Shown here: positions 1 through 6,674 of the stretch, piece by piece
How the letters are laid out: each line of letters begins with the position of its first letter
Position numbering within the stretch: the first letter of the stretch is position 1
Source: Haloarcula sp.
Lineage (GTDB): Archaea > Halobacteriota > Halobacteria > Halobacteriales > Haloarculaceae
Direction of reading: 5' to 3'
Length of the DNA: 30,317 nucleotides
Assembly (NCBI GenBank): GCA_028275075.1
Contig: JAQCNK010000124.1
Location: 1 to 30,317, forward strand
Notes under the pieces: generated by a model
The model's input: only the letters and a program-made list of their open reading frames with translations
What the model was told of the DNA's origin: nothing
Database searches by the model: none
Program-made: the position numbers and the translations under genes

Positions 1-174
1 GTGTGCAACGTCAACGGCGGCGCCATCGCCATCGGCCACCCGCTCGGGGCCTCGGGCGCTCGCCTCCCGGTGACACTTGTCCACGAGATGAACCGTCGCG
101 ATGCGGCGTTGGGACTGGCAACCGAATGTGTCGGCTTCGGACAAGGGGCTGCGGTAGCGTTCCACCGTGGGTAA
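1..174 (+). CDS. Thiolase (acetyl-CoA acetyltransferase family), C-terminal fragment
   Basis: Only the last 57 codons are inside the window; the gene starts upstream. The peptide carries the two C-terminal thiolase signatures: [19 protein letters not shown] (catalytic His in GHP) and the final catalytic-Cys segment [13 protein letters not shown]. Family enzymes catalyse acetoacetyl-CoA cleavage/condensation or are archaeal thiolase-like partners of HMG-CoA synthase; the fragment does not tell which. The last residues are HRG followed by TAA. This stop appears to lie in the first bases of the adjoining insertion-sequence right end, so the native last residues may have been replaced. Family is certain; substrate is not. 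Confidence 0.88.
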   Translation: MCNVNGGAIAIGHPLGASGARLPVTLVHEMNRRDAALGLATECVGFGQGAAVAFHRG

Positions 175-330
175 ACTACCCTACCCTACTTCGCTCGGGG
201 TCTAAGGACCCACTCGCTCGTTGAGGGAAGGGCTTTCGCGTGGACTCCCGTTCTATGCCTCAGCAGAGGCAGGAGGGTTGTACTCCCCACTCACATTCAA
301 CGTCCCGCGATTCAAGCGCACGTCTACGGG
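171..330 (-). ncRNA. Probable TnpB guide RNA (omega-RNA/reRNA, haloarchaeal sotRNA)
   Basis: TnpB guide RNAs are made from the end of tnpB plus the element's right end, and haloarchaeal tnpB genes are known to give sense-overlapping transcripts (sotRNAs). Here the segment after the stop codon has CCCTCAACGAGCGAG and CGAGCGAAG flanking a GGGTC-CTTA-GACCC hairpin, then two GTAGG units. If the element ends at TTTAC, the guide would be the reverse complement of the thiolase 3' end, beginning CCACGGTGGAAC. The 5' limit is arbitrary. Position and role are inferred from family knowledge and structure; no transcript evidence is available here. Confidence 0.5.
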
Positions 331-1458
331 TGCGCCTCCGTCGTCTGCGTTTTGCCGACGCCGGAGATACTGCAAGCCGATGTTCTTGGAAGCGTTGTAG
401 TCAGCGTGGTTCTGGTAGCCACACTCCAGACATTCAAAGCTCTCACCGTGGCGGTTGTCGTCGTGGGTAAACCCACAGGTCGAACACCGCTTTGATGTGT
501 TCCGTGGGTCCACTTGGACGGCTTCGACACCCTGCTCTCTGGCTTTGTATTCGACGTACTCGCAGAGACGACGGAACACCCACAGATGGTGCCACGACGC
601 CTGTGGTACGTTCTCACGAATGTCGGTTAGGTCCTCGAACACGATATGCGAACAGTCGTGGGTGAGGGCTTCGGCTACGATTTCATTGGCGACACGGTGC
701 AGGAATATCTCGAATCGTCCGTCCTCTTTGCGCTCGACACCTGCTATCGCGTCGTGTGCCGCCCGTGTCCCGCACTGTTGAAGGTCGCCACGGCGTTTCT
801 CGTACTCCCGCTTCCAGTGGTTAAACTCGTCTGCCGACCAGAACCGACCGGTTGAAGCGACCGCAAGTTGATTCACACCGAGGTCCACACCGAGGACTGT
901 TCTGTGCCCGGTCGTGGTGTCGGTGTCGTCCCCTTTGAGCATCGACGCATGGAGATACCAGTCACCGTCACGCCGATGGAGTGTCGCCCGCCGAAACTCG
1001 TAGTCCTCGTCGGTCACGTACTTTGTCGGCGGTGTGTCGGCGTCATCGGGGAGGATGTAGTCACATTCGATTCGTCCGTCCGGTGTTGAGAGCGAAACGT
1101 GGTCACGGTGGAACGTGGCGCTTCGCTTGTCGTAGACGGCGGTATCTGCCGTGAACGTCGGACGGGACGTATTCTCACCTTTTTTGAGCCGTTCGACGCC
1201 GCTCTTGATTGCTTCGACGGCCTGATGAATCCCTTTTTGGACGAGATTCGCGGTCAACTCCGTGTCCTCGCGTAGCTGGTCGTACAACGCATCTTCGGCC
1301 TTCGCCTTGGATATGACGTGGTAGCCGTCGTCACCGTGCCAGCACCACTCACTTGCGGTGTTGGAACAGTATTTGAATTGCTCGATAGTCTCCCGCAGGT
1401 GTGCATCCGCTCCTTCGGGTGTATCGAGCTTGATAACGGCGGTTCGACGGTACTCCAC
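253..1458 (-). CDS. tnpB: TnpB RNA-guided nuclease (OrfB, IS605 family)
   Basis: The product is a TnpB protein, the RNA-guided DNA nuclease of IS200/IS605 elements and ancestor of Cas12. Numbered from an upstream ATG at 1512, the RuvC residues are all present: Asp210 in GVDLGVN, Glu293 in FEDL and Asp371 in NHADYNASKN. The inserted zinc finger has Cys343/Cys346 (CSTC) and Cys361/Cys364 (CLEC). The start chosen is GTG at 1458 (VEYRRTAVIKLD), because haloarchaeal family members normally begin at this motif; the upstream ATG would add 18 poorly conserved residues. This gives about 401 aa, normal for the family. With every catalytic residue kept, it should be an active nuclease. Its omega-RNA would overlap the 3' end of the gene. 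Confidence 0.92.
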   Translation of the reverse strand: MEYRRTAVIKLDTPEGADAHLRETIEQFKYCSNTASEWCWHGDDGYHVISKAKAEDALYDQLREDTELTANLVQKGIHQAVEAIKSGVERLKKGENTSRPTFTADTAVYDKRSATFHRDHVSLSTPDGRIECDYILPDDADTPPTKYVTDEDYEFRRATLHRRDGDWYLHASMLKGDDTDTTTGHRTVLGVDLGVNQLAVASTGRFWSADEFNHWKREYEKRRGDLQQCGTRAAHDAIAGVERKEDGRFEIFLHRVANEIVAEALTHDCSHIVFEDLTDIRENVPQASWHHLWVFRRLCEYVEYKAREQGVEAVQVDPRNTSKRCSTCGFTHDDNRHGESFECLECGYQNHADYNASKNIGLQYLRRRQNADDGGAPVDVRLNRGTLNVSGEYNPPASAEA

Positions 1459-1551
1459 AATACTTTCATATATCTGTTTGTAGTTACTTAATGATTGGGA
1501 GTTAGCAGGCAACAGTCTGGTGGTTGGTCAATACCGAGTCGGCTTCTGCGC

Positions 1552-1768
1552 GCGGGCTTTGCCCGCTCGCACGGCCCGTGGAGCTTTGCTCCACGCTGTC
1601 CTCCCCACCCTACTCGCTTGTGCTTCCGCCGGGGCCGGAAGCCCGGCGTCGGCCGAAAATCTCTGATTTTCGGGATCACGAGAATCTTCGATTCTCGAAC
1701 GACTCCTTGAGGGTGGGGCCTCCGGCTTGAATTGGGTGAAACGTGAGTCACGCAGCTGCAAGCCGGAG
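1552..1768 (-). other. Dense hairpin array resembling a second IS605-type right end
   Basis: No gene is supported between tnpB and the antiporter gene. Instead there are consecutive perfect stem-loops: GCGGGC/GCCCGC (1552-1566), CGTGGAGC/GCTCCACG (1577-1595), CTTCCG/CGGAAG (1623-1641), CCGAAAATC/GATTTTCGG (1653-1673), CGAGAATC/GATTCTCG (1679-1697), and a long CTCCGGCTTG/CAAGCCGGAG stem (1720-1768) enclosing CGTGAGTCACG. Several loops are only three bases. On the minus strand the order CCACCCTCAAGGAG, hairpins, CAAGCGAGTAGGGTGGGGAG parallels the tnpB element's own right end (CCCTCAACGAG, hairpin, CGAGCGAAGTAGGGTAGGG). It may be the remnant or MITE of another TnpB element, or an orphan structured RNA. 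Confidence 0.6.
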
Positions 1769-1791
1769 CCGTCCGACCGCTCAATATCTCG

Positions 1792-3792
1792 CTACTGCTC
1801 TCCGACCAGCGTCATCCCGTCACGTACCGACTGGCGCCGGCCCAACAGCGTCACCATATCGCCCGCCTTGAGCACATAGTCGGCCGTTGGCACCTCCGCG
1901 TTCTCGTGGCCGTCGCCGCTGACCAGCGCGATGAGACAGGCCTCGGGCAGCATTGGTCCGACCTCGCTGACGGGCTTGTCGATGAGCTCCTCGTTGAGCA
2001 CCTCGACTTCCTGGACGTCGCCACTGCGGCCCACGTCAGTCATCCAGTGGGCGATGGCGGGGCGTTCGATCTGGTTGTCGATGGCCCACGCCGTCGCCAT
2101 GGCCGAGGAGATGGTCCGCACGCCCAGATCCTCGAAGGCTTCGACGTTGTCGGGGTTGTTCGCCCGGGCGATGATACGGTCGACATCGAACTTCGAACTC
2201 GCCAACTGCGAGACGAGCAAGTTCGCGTCGTCGTCGCCGGTGGCGGCCACCACCGTTTTGGCGTTCTCGGCCCCGGCTGAGCGGAGGATATCGGTGTCCG
2301 TCCCGTCGCCGATTTCGACGGTGAACCCCTCGTTTCGGGCGCGTTCGACTGTCGGTTCGTGCTCCTCGATGATGACGACGTTTTCGCCCCGGTCTTCGAG
2401 GCGCGTGGCGAGCGACCGGCCCACCTTTCCGCCGCCGACAATGATGACTCGCATTGGTATCACATCCAGTTTTTCTGCAATCGTCCGCGCCAGTCCGCCT
2501 TCCAGCATGGCCGTCGCGAAGATGACCAAGAAGACAGTCCCGAGCAGGATATCCGCCTGGCTCGACAGCGTACTGGCCTCGGCTGTGAGCCGCGTTGCCT
2601 CTGCACCGCTCAGGTGTGCTGCGTCCTCTCGAAGGAGCGTCGCCTCGTTGTTCAACTCCACGGCAAACAGCGTCGCGACCGACGCAGGGATGATCCCGCG
2701 TGGCCCGACGAAACTGATGAACAGTTTCTCCGGGCGAGTAAAGCGGTCGCCGACCGTCGAGATGAAGACGAGCAGTGGGCGGATGACCAGCGCCACCGCC
2801 AGGACGACAACGATGCCGGAAATCCCCACATCGATGAGCGACTGCAGACTCAGTTGGGCAGCCAGCGCGATAAAGACAAACGAGAGTACCAGCAGCGTGA
2901 TGTCGCCCTTGAACGACTCGATTTCCTCCTCGTAGGGGTGGTCGACGTTACCCAGCGCGATCCCAGCGGTCGCGGCCGCGGCGACGCCGGCCTCCGTCGC
3001 GAGGGTGTTAGCGGCCGCGTACGCGATGAGCGCGCCGGCCAGCGTCAGCAGTCGGGCGTTGCGCGGCGCGTCGCCCGGCGAGAGGTCAATGTACTGCAGG
3101 AGGTAGTAGAGCAGGCCAGCGACGATAAGCCCGATGAGCAGTCCGGTCCCCAGCCGTTCGGTAAAGGCGAGCAAGAGCCCGTCACTCTCGGTGGCGGGGT
3201 TGAGCGTCTCGAAGACGACGACGGCGACGATAGCCGCGGTGACATCGTTGACGATGCCCTCGGTTTCGAGTGCGGTCGCCACGCGGTCTCGCACCGGGAC
3301 AACCTTCAGGATGGGTGTAATAACCGTCGGTCCGGTCGCGACCAGCAGCGCGCCGATGAGGAAGGCGAGCTTCCAGGTGACCGCCGCCGAATCGAAGGCG
3401 AAGTAGACGGCGACGGCCGTCCCCACCAGCGCGATGGCCGCGCCAAGCGTCACGAGTCGGAAGGTCGCCGACGGTGCCTCGCGAATGCGCTCGAACCGGA
3501 GGTGATAGGCCCCCTCGAAGACGATAATGGCGACAGCCAACCCAACGATGCCGGGAAGGGCGTTGCCGAAGGTCCCGCTACCGATGATGCCCAGCCCGGG
3601 CTGGCCGATGACGACCCCAACCAGCAGGTAGAAGATGATACTCGGGACCTGCAGGCGGGCGGCGAGTAGCTGGGCCAACACGCCCAGCCCGATGATGCCG
3701 GCCACCAGCGGAATCAGAAGTCCGGAACTACCAGCCACTACTGTCCTCCATCTATCGGGCACAACGGTATCACCTGTTATAAACGCACTCAC
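1792..3792 (-). CDS. Cation/proton antiporter (CPA1-type) fused to TrkA-N and TrkA-C domains
   Basis: A 666-residue membrane protein that probably exchanges Na+ or K+ for protons. Residues about 20-440 form the many-helix Na+/H+ exchanger domain, with the CPA1-type ion-binding segment EGIVNDVTAAI and the FVGPRGIIPA motif. Near residue 448 comes a Rossmann TrkA-N domain (VIIVGGGKVGRSLATRL, with acidic residues following at IIEEHE) that would bind NAD(H) or a nucleotide, then a C-terminal TrkA-C domain. The start is uncertain: GTG at 3792 opens the longest frame, but a good TATA-like sequence (TTTATAAC) lies inside codons 4-6, so a GTG at 3738 (VAGSSGLLIP) on a shorter transcript is possible. 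Substrate ion cannot be told from sequence. Confidence 0.9.
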   Translation of the reverse strand: MSAFITGDTVVPDRWRTVVAGSSGLLIPLVAGIIGLGVLAQLLAARLQVPSIIFYLLVGVVIGQPGLGIIGSGTFGNALPGIVGLAVAIIVFEGAYHLRFERIREAPSATFRLVTLGAAIALVGTAVAVYFAFDSAAVTWKLAFLIGALLVATGPTVITPILKVVPVRDRVATALETEGIVNDVTAAIVAVVVFETLNPATESDGLLLAFTERLGTGLLIGLIVAGLLYYLLQYIDLSPGDAPRNARLLTLAGALIAYAAANTLATEAGVAAAATAGIALGNVDHPYEEEIESFKGDITLLVLSFVFIALAAQLSLQSLIDVGISGIVVVLAVALVIRPLLVFISTVGDRFTRPEKLFISFVGPRGIIPASVATLFAVELNNEATLLREDAAHLSGAEATRLTAEASTLSSQADILLGTVFLVIFATAMLEGGLARTIAEKLDVIPMRVIIVGGGKVGRSLATRLEDRGENVVIIEEHEPTVERARNEGFTVEIGDGTDTDILRSAGAENAKTVVAATGDDDANLLVSQLASSKFDVDRIIARANNPDNVEAFEDLGVRTISSAMATAWAIDNQIERPAIAHWMTDVGRSGDVQEVEVLNEELIDKPVSEVGPMLPEACLIALVSGDGHENAEVPTADYVLKAGDMVTLLGRRQSVRDGMTLVGEQ

Positions 3793-3869
3793 TTGTCCGA
3801 ATTACCAAACTCGTCTGACAGCCGCCCTGTTGCCTGCCTACAGCTTTTCGCACATCTTAGACCTCGTTC

Positions 3870-3951
3870 ATACTGTCGGCTGTAACAGTCCGGAAAAAAT
3901 CGCCCAGCCTGGGCTGGCCGATTATCTCCATGTACGTACAGCCAACAGTAT
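3870..3951 (-). repeat. Dispersed palindromic repeat, copy 1 (82 bp)
   Basis: Terminal inverted repeats ATACTGTCGGCTGTA and TACAGCCAACAGTAT enclose a GC-rich hairpin. In minus orientation the centre reads AGATAATCGGCCAG, CCCA, then CTGGGCGATT and a run of six T. It is almost identical to copy 4 when reversed. It ends 9 bases after the stop codon of the leftward tsr3 gene, so hairpin plus T-run is placed like a terminator for tsr3. See also copies at 9680, 11821, 14964 and 19870. Confidence 0.85.
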
Positions 3952-3960
3952 CAGCCACAC

Positions 3961-4476
3961 CTATTCCTCGGCGAGGTAGTCGTCCTGAACCGCCACGACC
4001 TCGGTCGAATCCGCACAGTCAGCGTACCGTTCGAGGGGTTCCTCGTTGAGTTCGAGGAAGGTGTGGCCCCAGGAGAACTTCCCGAGAATCTCCTCGGCCT
4101 TGGACTGCTCGCCCAGAATACAGAGTGCGCCGGCAAAGGCCTCGACGGTGTTGAGCTGAAACGGGGTGCCGTAGTTGACGGGATTGCCCGCGACGAGGAA
4201 GGGGAGCGACCGGTGAACGCCCTGGAGATCGAACGCTTCGCGCTCCGCAGTCTCCCACGAGCAGTCGAGTGCGACCAGCCGGCTGTGGCGGGCCCCGTCG
4301 CCGGCCGACGGCGCGTCGACGGGCGAGAGAGCCTGGTCTGCGAAGGGGTTGAGGACGATGCCCGGCGGTGTCGAGCGCGTCGCTCGATGGAGTTCGGCCA
4401 AATCGAACCGAGCGAGCTTCCGGGCGCTGCATTTATCTGGGTCGTCGTCGCCCTCGTAGCGCACGTGCAGGTCCAC
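3961..4476 (-). CDS. tsr3: Tsr3-type rRNA aminocarboxypropyltransferase (DUF367)
   Basis: The 171-residue protein matches the Tsr3/DUF367 family, which transfers the 3-amino-3-carboxypropyl group of S-adenosylmethionine to a modified uridine in the decoding region of small-subunit rRNA. Recognisable family segments are the N-terminal [15 protein letters not shown], the [12 protein letters not shown] stretch, VALDCSWE, and the strongly conserved [15 protein letters not shown] followed by [15 protein letters not shown] and [12 protein letters not shown]. Length is normal for archaeal members. The start is GTG at 4476 (MDLHVRYEG), in line with the family's short N-terminus. It is transcribed alone; copy 1 of the palindromic repeat lies right after its stop. 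Confidence 0.93.
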   Translation of the reverse strand: MDLHVRYEGDDDPDKCSARKLARFDLAELHRATRSTPPGIVLNPFADQALSPVDAPSAGDGARHSRLVALDCSWETAEREAFDLQGVHRSLPFLVAGNPVNYGTPFQLNTVEAFAGALCILGEQSKAEEILGKFSWGHTFLELNEEPLERYADCADSTEVVAVQDDYLAEE

Positions 4477-4543
4477 AGCGACCGTACTGGGGCGGCGGGC
4501 AAAAGGCGCTCGGTACGCGCCATCGTCGGGAGACGGTGACCAT

Positions 4544-4551
4544 GTTTAAGT
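4544..4551 (+). promoter_or_regulatory. TATA-like box of the peroxiredoxin gene
   Basis: GTTTAAGT lies 24-31 bases before the GTG start of the peroxiredoxin gene, the spacing expected of a leaderless haloarchaeal transcript. This also supports GTG at 4575 over the out-of-frame ATG at 4567. Confidence 0.5.
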
Positions 4552-4574
4552 GTAGATAGACCGACTATGGGTCT

Positions 4575-5699
4575 GTGCTTTCAGAGGGGTCGGTCGCACC
4601 GGAGTTTGAACTGCCGGCGCTCGTCGACGGAGAGAAGCGTCGCGTGTCGCTGGCGGAGTTTCTCGGCGTCGACGTCGTCATCCTCGCGTTCTATCCGGCA
4701 GATTTCAACCCTGGCTGCGACGAGGAGTCCTGTGACCTTGGTGAACTCGACCTCTTTACCATGCAGAAGGACGTGACCATCCTCGGGATCAGCCCGGACT
4801 CGGTGTACAGCCATCGGGCGTTCGCCGAGCGGTACGATCTCAACATCCCGTTGTTGGCCGACACGGACGGTGAGGTGGCGTCGAAGTACGATCTTGAGTT
4901 CGTCGACGACATGGGCCAGCGGCTCGTCAAGCGGGCCGTCGTTGTCATCGACCACGAGGGCGTCATCCAGTACAGTTGGTGCACTGACGACATGACCAAA
5001 CTACCCCGAGTCATGGATATCACGGACTCCCTGACCGAGACGGGCGGCGACGACACCGCATTCGCGCGTTATCAGGTCGGCCACGCACATTACATTGAGG
5101 CCCGACGAGCGTTCAGGGTGGGGATAGAGGGCTTTCAACAGACGGACTGGATGATGTCACAGTACAACTTCCAGCGGGCCCGTGAGGAGTTCGAGGAGGC
5201 CGCCGACCAGTTCGATACGTCTGCCCGCTTTGTCGACGATGCGTCCCTGGCTCCGGTCTACAAACGGGCAAATGAGAAGGCCACCGCGCTGTGGCAGGCA
5301 GCTGACTGGCTGGCCCAGTCGGCCAGCGCCTATTCCAGCGGAAGCGGCACGGAGGGCCAAGAGCTGCGGGACGACGCAGAGGCCCAGTTGGTGACGGCAC
5401 GCGAGTACGATGACCCCCCGGACCCCGACGGCGAGTGGCCACCGGAGGTGGCAGACACGGACGACGCTGCGGCCGACGGTCGCAACGGCCTGCCTACAGA
5501 GTCTGCAGAGACGGACAACACCGTCGCGGCGAGCGATGCCGACGACATCGACGACGAGGAGCTGGCAGCGATCCAAGACGAAATCGCCGCTAGCGATCCG
5601 TCCTCAGCGTCCTCGACGGATACCGATGAACGCGAGCAGGAGCCCCAGATCGATCTGACCGACCCCGCCCCCGACGAGGAGTCGAACGGAGATGAGTGA
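4575..5699 (+). CDS. Peroxiredoxin (BCP/PrxQ-like) with long helical and acidic C-terminal extension
   Basis: Residues 1-155 form an AhpC/TSA thioredoxin-fold domain: EGSVAPEFELP, FYPADFNPGCDEESCDL and VVVIDHEGVIQYSW. Cys48 is the expected peroxidatic cysteine, and Cys53 five residues later matches the resolving position of BCP/PrxQ enzymes that reduce peroxides. The usual Thr/Ser of the PxxxT/SxxC motif is Asn45 here. Residues about 160-285 are predicted helical with no domain I recognise, and 290-374 is a very acidic, low-complexity tail. GTG start, chosen because the family begins MLSEGxxAPxFELP. The stop overlaps the next start by 8 bases, so the two genes form an operon. Confidence 0.85.
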   Translation: MLSEGSVAPEFELPALVDGEKRRVSLAEFLGVDVVILAFYPADFNPGCDEESCDLGELDLFTMQKDVTILGISPDSVYSHRAFAERYDLNIPLLADTDGEVASKYDLEFVDDMGQRLVKRAVVVIDHEGVIQYSWCTDDMTKLPRVMDITDSLTETGGDDTAFARYQVGHAHYIEARRAFRVGIEGFQQTDWMMSQYNFQRAREEFEEAADQFDTSARFVDDASLAPVYKRANEKATALWQAADWLAQSASAYSSGSGTEGQELRDDAEAQLVTAREYDDPPDPDGEWPPEVADTDDAAADGRNGLPTESAETDNTVAASDADDIDDEELAAIQDEIAASDPSSASSTDTDEREQEPQIDLTDPAPDEESNGDE

Positions 5700-6048
5700 G
5701 CCACCGACGGCGCCGGCCGCCCAAGCGCGGGCGTACTACCGAGCGCTCGATGAGGATGACTACGACCTGTTGGCGGCCCTCCTTGCGTCGGATTTCGTCC
5801 ATGACCGGCCCGACCGGACAATCGAGGGACGAGACCGGTTCGTCCGGTTCATGCGCGATGAGCGCCCGCAGACCGACACCACCCATCCCATCGACGCCGT
5901 ACTCGCGACCACCGACCAGGGACCAGACGGTGCCGTCGCGGTGCGCGGGCGCCTGCTCGACGCTGACGGCGATCCTATCGCACGGTTCGTCGACCTCTTT
6001 GCGTTCACCGCCGAGCGTATCGCCCGTATCGAGACATACACCAACTAG
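5692..6048 (+). CDS. NTF2-like/SnoaL-like small protein
   Basis: A 118-residue protein of the NTF2-like cone fold by its pattern: an N-terminal helix ARAYYRALDEDDYDLLAALLASDFVHDRPD, then ...EGRDRFVRFMRDERP and paired strands VAVRGRLLDADGDPIARFVDLFAFTAERIARIETYT. Many haloarchaeal members are annotated only as nuclear transport factor 2 family proteins; function is unknown and may be small-molecule binding or enzymatic. It overlaps the peroxiredoxin gene (ATGAGTGA), so translation is probably coupled, hinting at a shared stress role (inference). Confidence 0.83.
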   Translation: MSEPPTAPAAQARAYYRALDEDDYDLLAALLASDFVHDRPDRTIEGRDRFVRFMRDERPQTDTTHPIDAVLATTDQGPDGAVAVRGRLLDADGDPIARFVDLFAFTAERIARIETYTN

Positions 6049-6056
6049 CAGGACAA

Positions 6057-6065
6057 AGTATATAC
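6057..6065 (+). promoter_or_regulatory. TATA-like box before the small ORF/Nudix gene
   Basis: AGTATATAC just after the NTF2-like stop codon is the clearest TATA-like sequence in this gap. It predicts a transcription start near 6088-6092, which is about 110 bases before the Nudix start and only a few bases before a 31-codon ORF. Confidence 0.45.
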
Positions 6066-6097
6066 CTCGCCGCCCAGGAGTGTAAACACTGAGCAGA

Positions 6098-6193
6098 ATG
6101 TGTATTGACACCATACCACGAACTGAACGTCGCCACGGCGGAGCCCGTTTGGCGGGTAGGCACCGTGTCGTAATCGCAGACAGACGGGAGTGA
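6098..6193 (+). CDS. Possible 31-aa small ORF upstream of the Nudix gene
   Basis: ATG followed by 30 codons, peptide starting MCIDTIPRTERRHGG and ending VVIADRRE. It sits about 35 bases after a good TATA-like box and ends 7 bases before the Nudix start codon, so it could be a short leader peptide or small protein of the same transcript. It is arginine-rich and basic, unlike the acidic proteome, which argues against a soluble cytoplasmic protein. I do not recognise it; it may be chance. Confidence 0.25.
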   Translation: MCIDTIPRTERRHGGARLAGRHRVVIADRRE

Positions 6194-6200
6194 GCTATCC

Positions 6201-6668
6201 ATGGTGAACGGGTCCACGTCGCGGCAGGAGTCCGCGAGCGAGAAGCTGACCGGGCGATTCGAGCCACGCACAGGAGCGAAAGCACTCGTGACAAGCGACC
6301 GCGCGGTACTACTGGTCAAGGAACACCACAGTGACGGTACACCGTTCTGGACGCTCCCCGGCGGCGGCGTCTGCCCCCACGAGACCCCCGTGGAGGGGTT
6401 ACATCGCGAACTCGCCGAGGAACTCGATTGTCACGCCCGTGTCTCGGGCCCGGTGTCGACGTTCTGGTACGCCCACGGTACTCTGGACGCGTCGGTGTCG
6501 GTGTATACGGTCTTCGACTGCTCGCTGCTCTCAGAACCGGCGCCCAATCCCGATGAGGGGGTATTCGAGGCCAAGTGGACCGAGCCCGACTCACTCCCAT
6601 CGACGACGCTCCCGCAGGTCCGCTACCTGTGTGAGGATGCGGTCGCCGGGACGACGGTCAGCGAATAA
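6201..6668 (+). CDS. Nudix hydrolase
   Basis: The 155-residue protein carries a Nudix box, GGGVCPHETPVEGLHRELAEE, matching GX5EX7REUXEE except that the following Gly position is Asp. The box folds into the loop-helix-loop that binds Mg2+ and hydrolyses a nucleoside diphosphate linked to another moiety. The upstream WTLPGG and downstream VYTVFDC/FEAKWTEPDSLP segments fit the usual alpha-beta-alpha Nudix fold. Substrate cannot be predicted. ATG start; a later start is not excluded because the first 20 residues are not conserved-looking. Convergent with serS, with only 6 bases between stop codons. Confidence 0.88.
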   Translation: MVNGSTSRQESASEKLTGRFEPRTGAKALVTSDRAVLLVKEHHSDGTPFWTLPGGGVCPHETPVEGLHRELAEELDCHARVSGPVSTFWYAHGTLDASVSVYTVFDCSLLSEPAPNPDEGVFEAKWTEPDSLPSTTLPQVRYLCEDAVAGTTVSE

Positions 6669-6674
6669 CTGCGA

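Larger units (their letters stand above)
171..1512 (-). mobile_element. IS200/IS605-superfamily element carrying tnpB only (IS1341 type)
   Basis: The element holds a single intact tnpB gene read leftward and no TnpA (Y1 transposase), so it is of the IS1341 type, probably mobilised in trans or immobile. The right end lies at low coordinates. Read on the minus strand, the tnpB 3' end is followed by CCCTCAACGAGCGAG, a small hairpin (GGGTC/GACCC stem, positions 198-211), CGAGCGAAG and finally the repeated GTAGGGTAGGGTAGTTTAC, which stops at the thiolase coding sequence. The left end is not clear; AT-rich sequence just before the tnpB start at about 1460-1500 is the likely place. Boundaries are estimates. 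Confidence 0.75.

Noticed and set aside
1488..1784. 98-codon leftward frame across the hairpin array
   Set aside because: It is read through perfect inverted repeats, is basic and low in acidic residues, and has no domain; the hairpins explain the sequence better.
2359..3669. 436-codon rightward frame opposite the antiporter gene
   Set aside because: Antisense frame of a high-GC gene; rich in Arg/Asp/Gln with no membrane or domain pattern, while the leftward frame is a clear antiporter.
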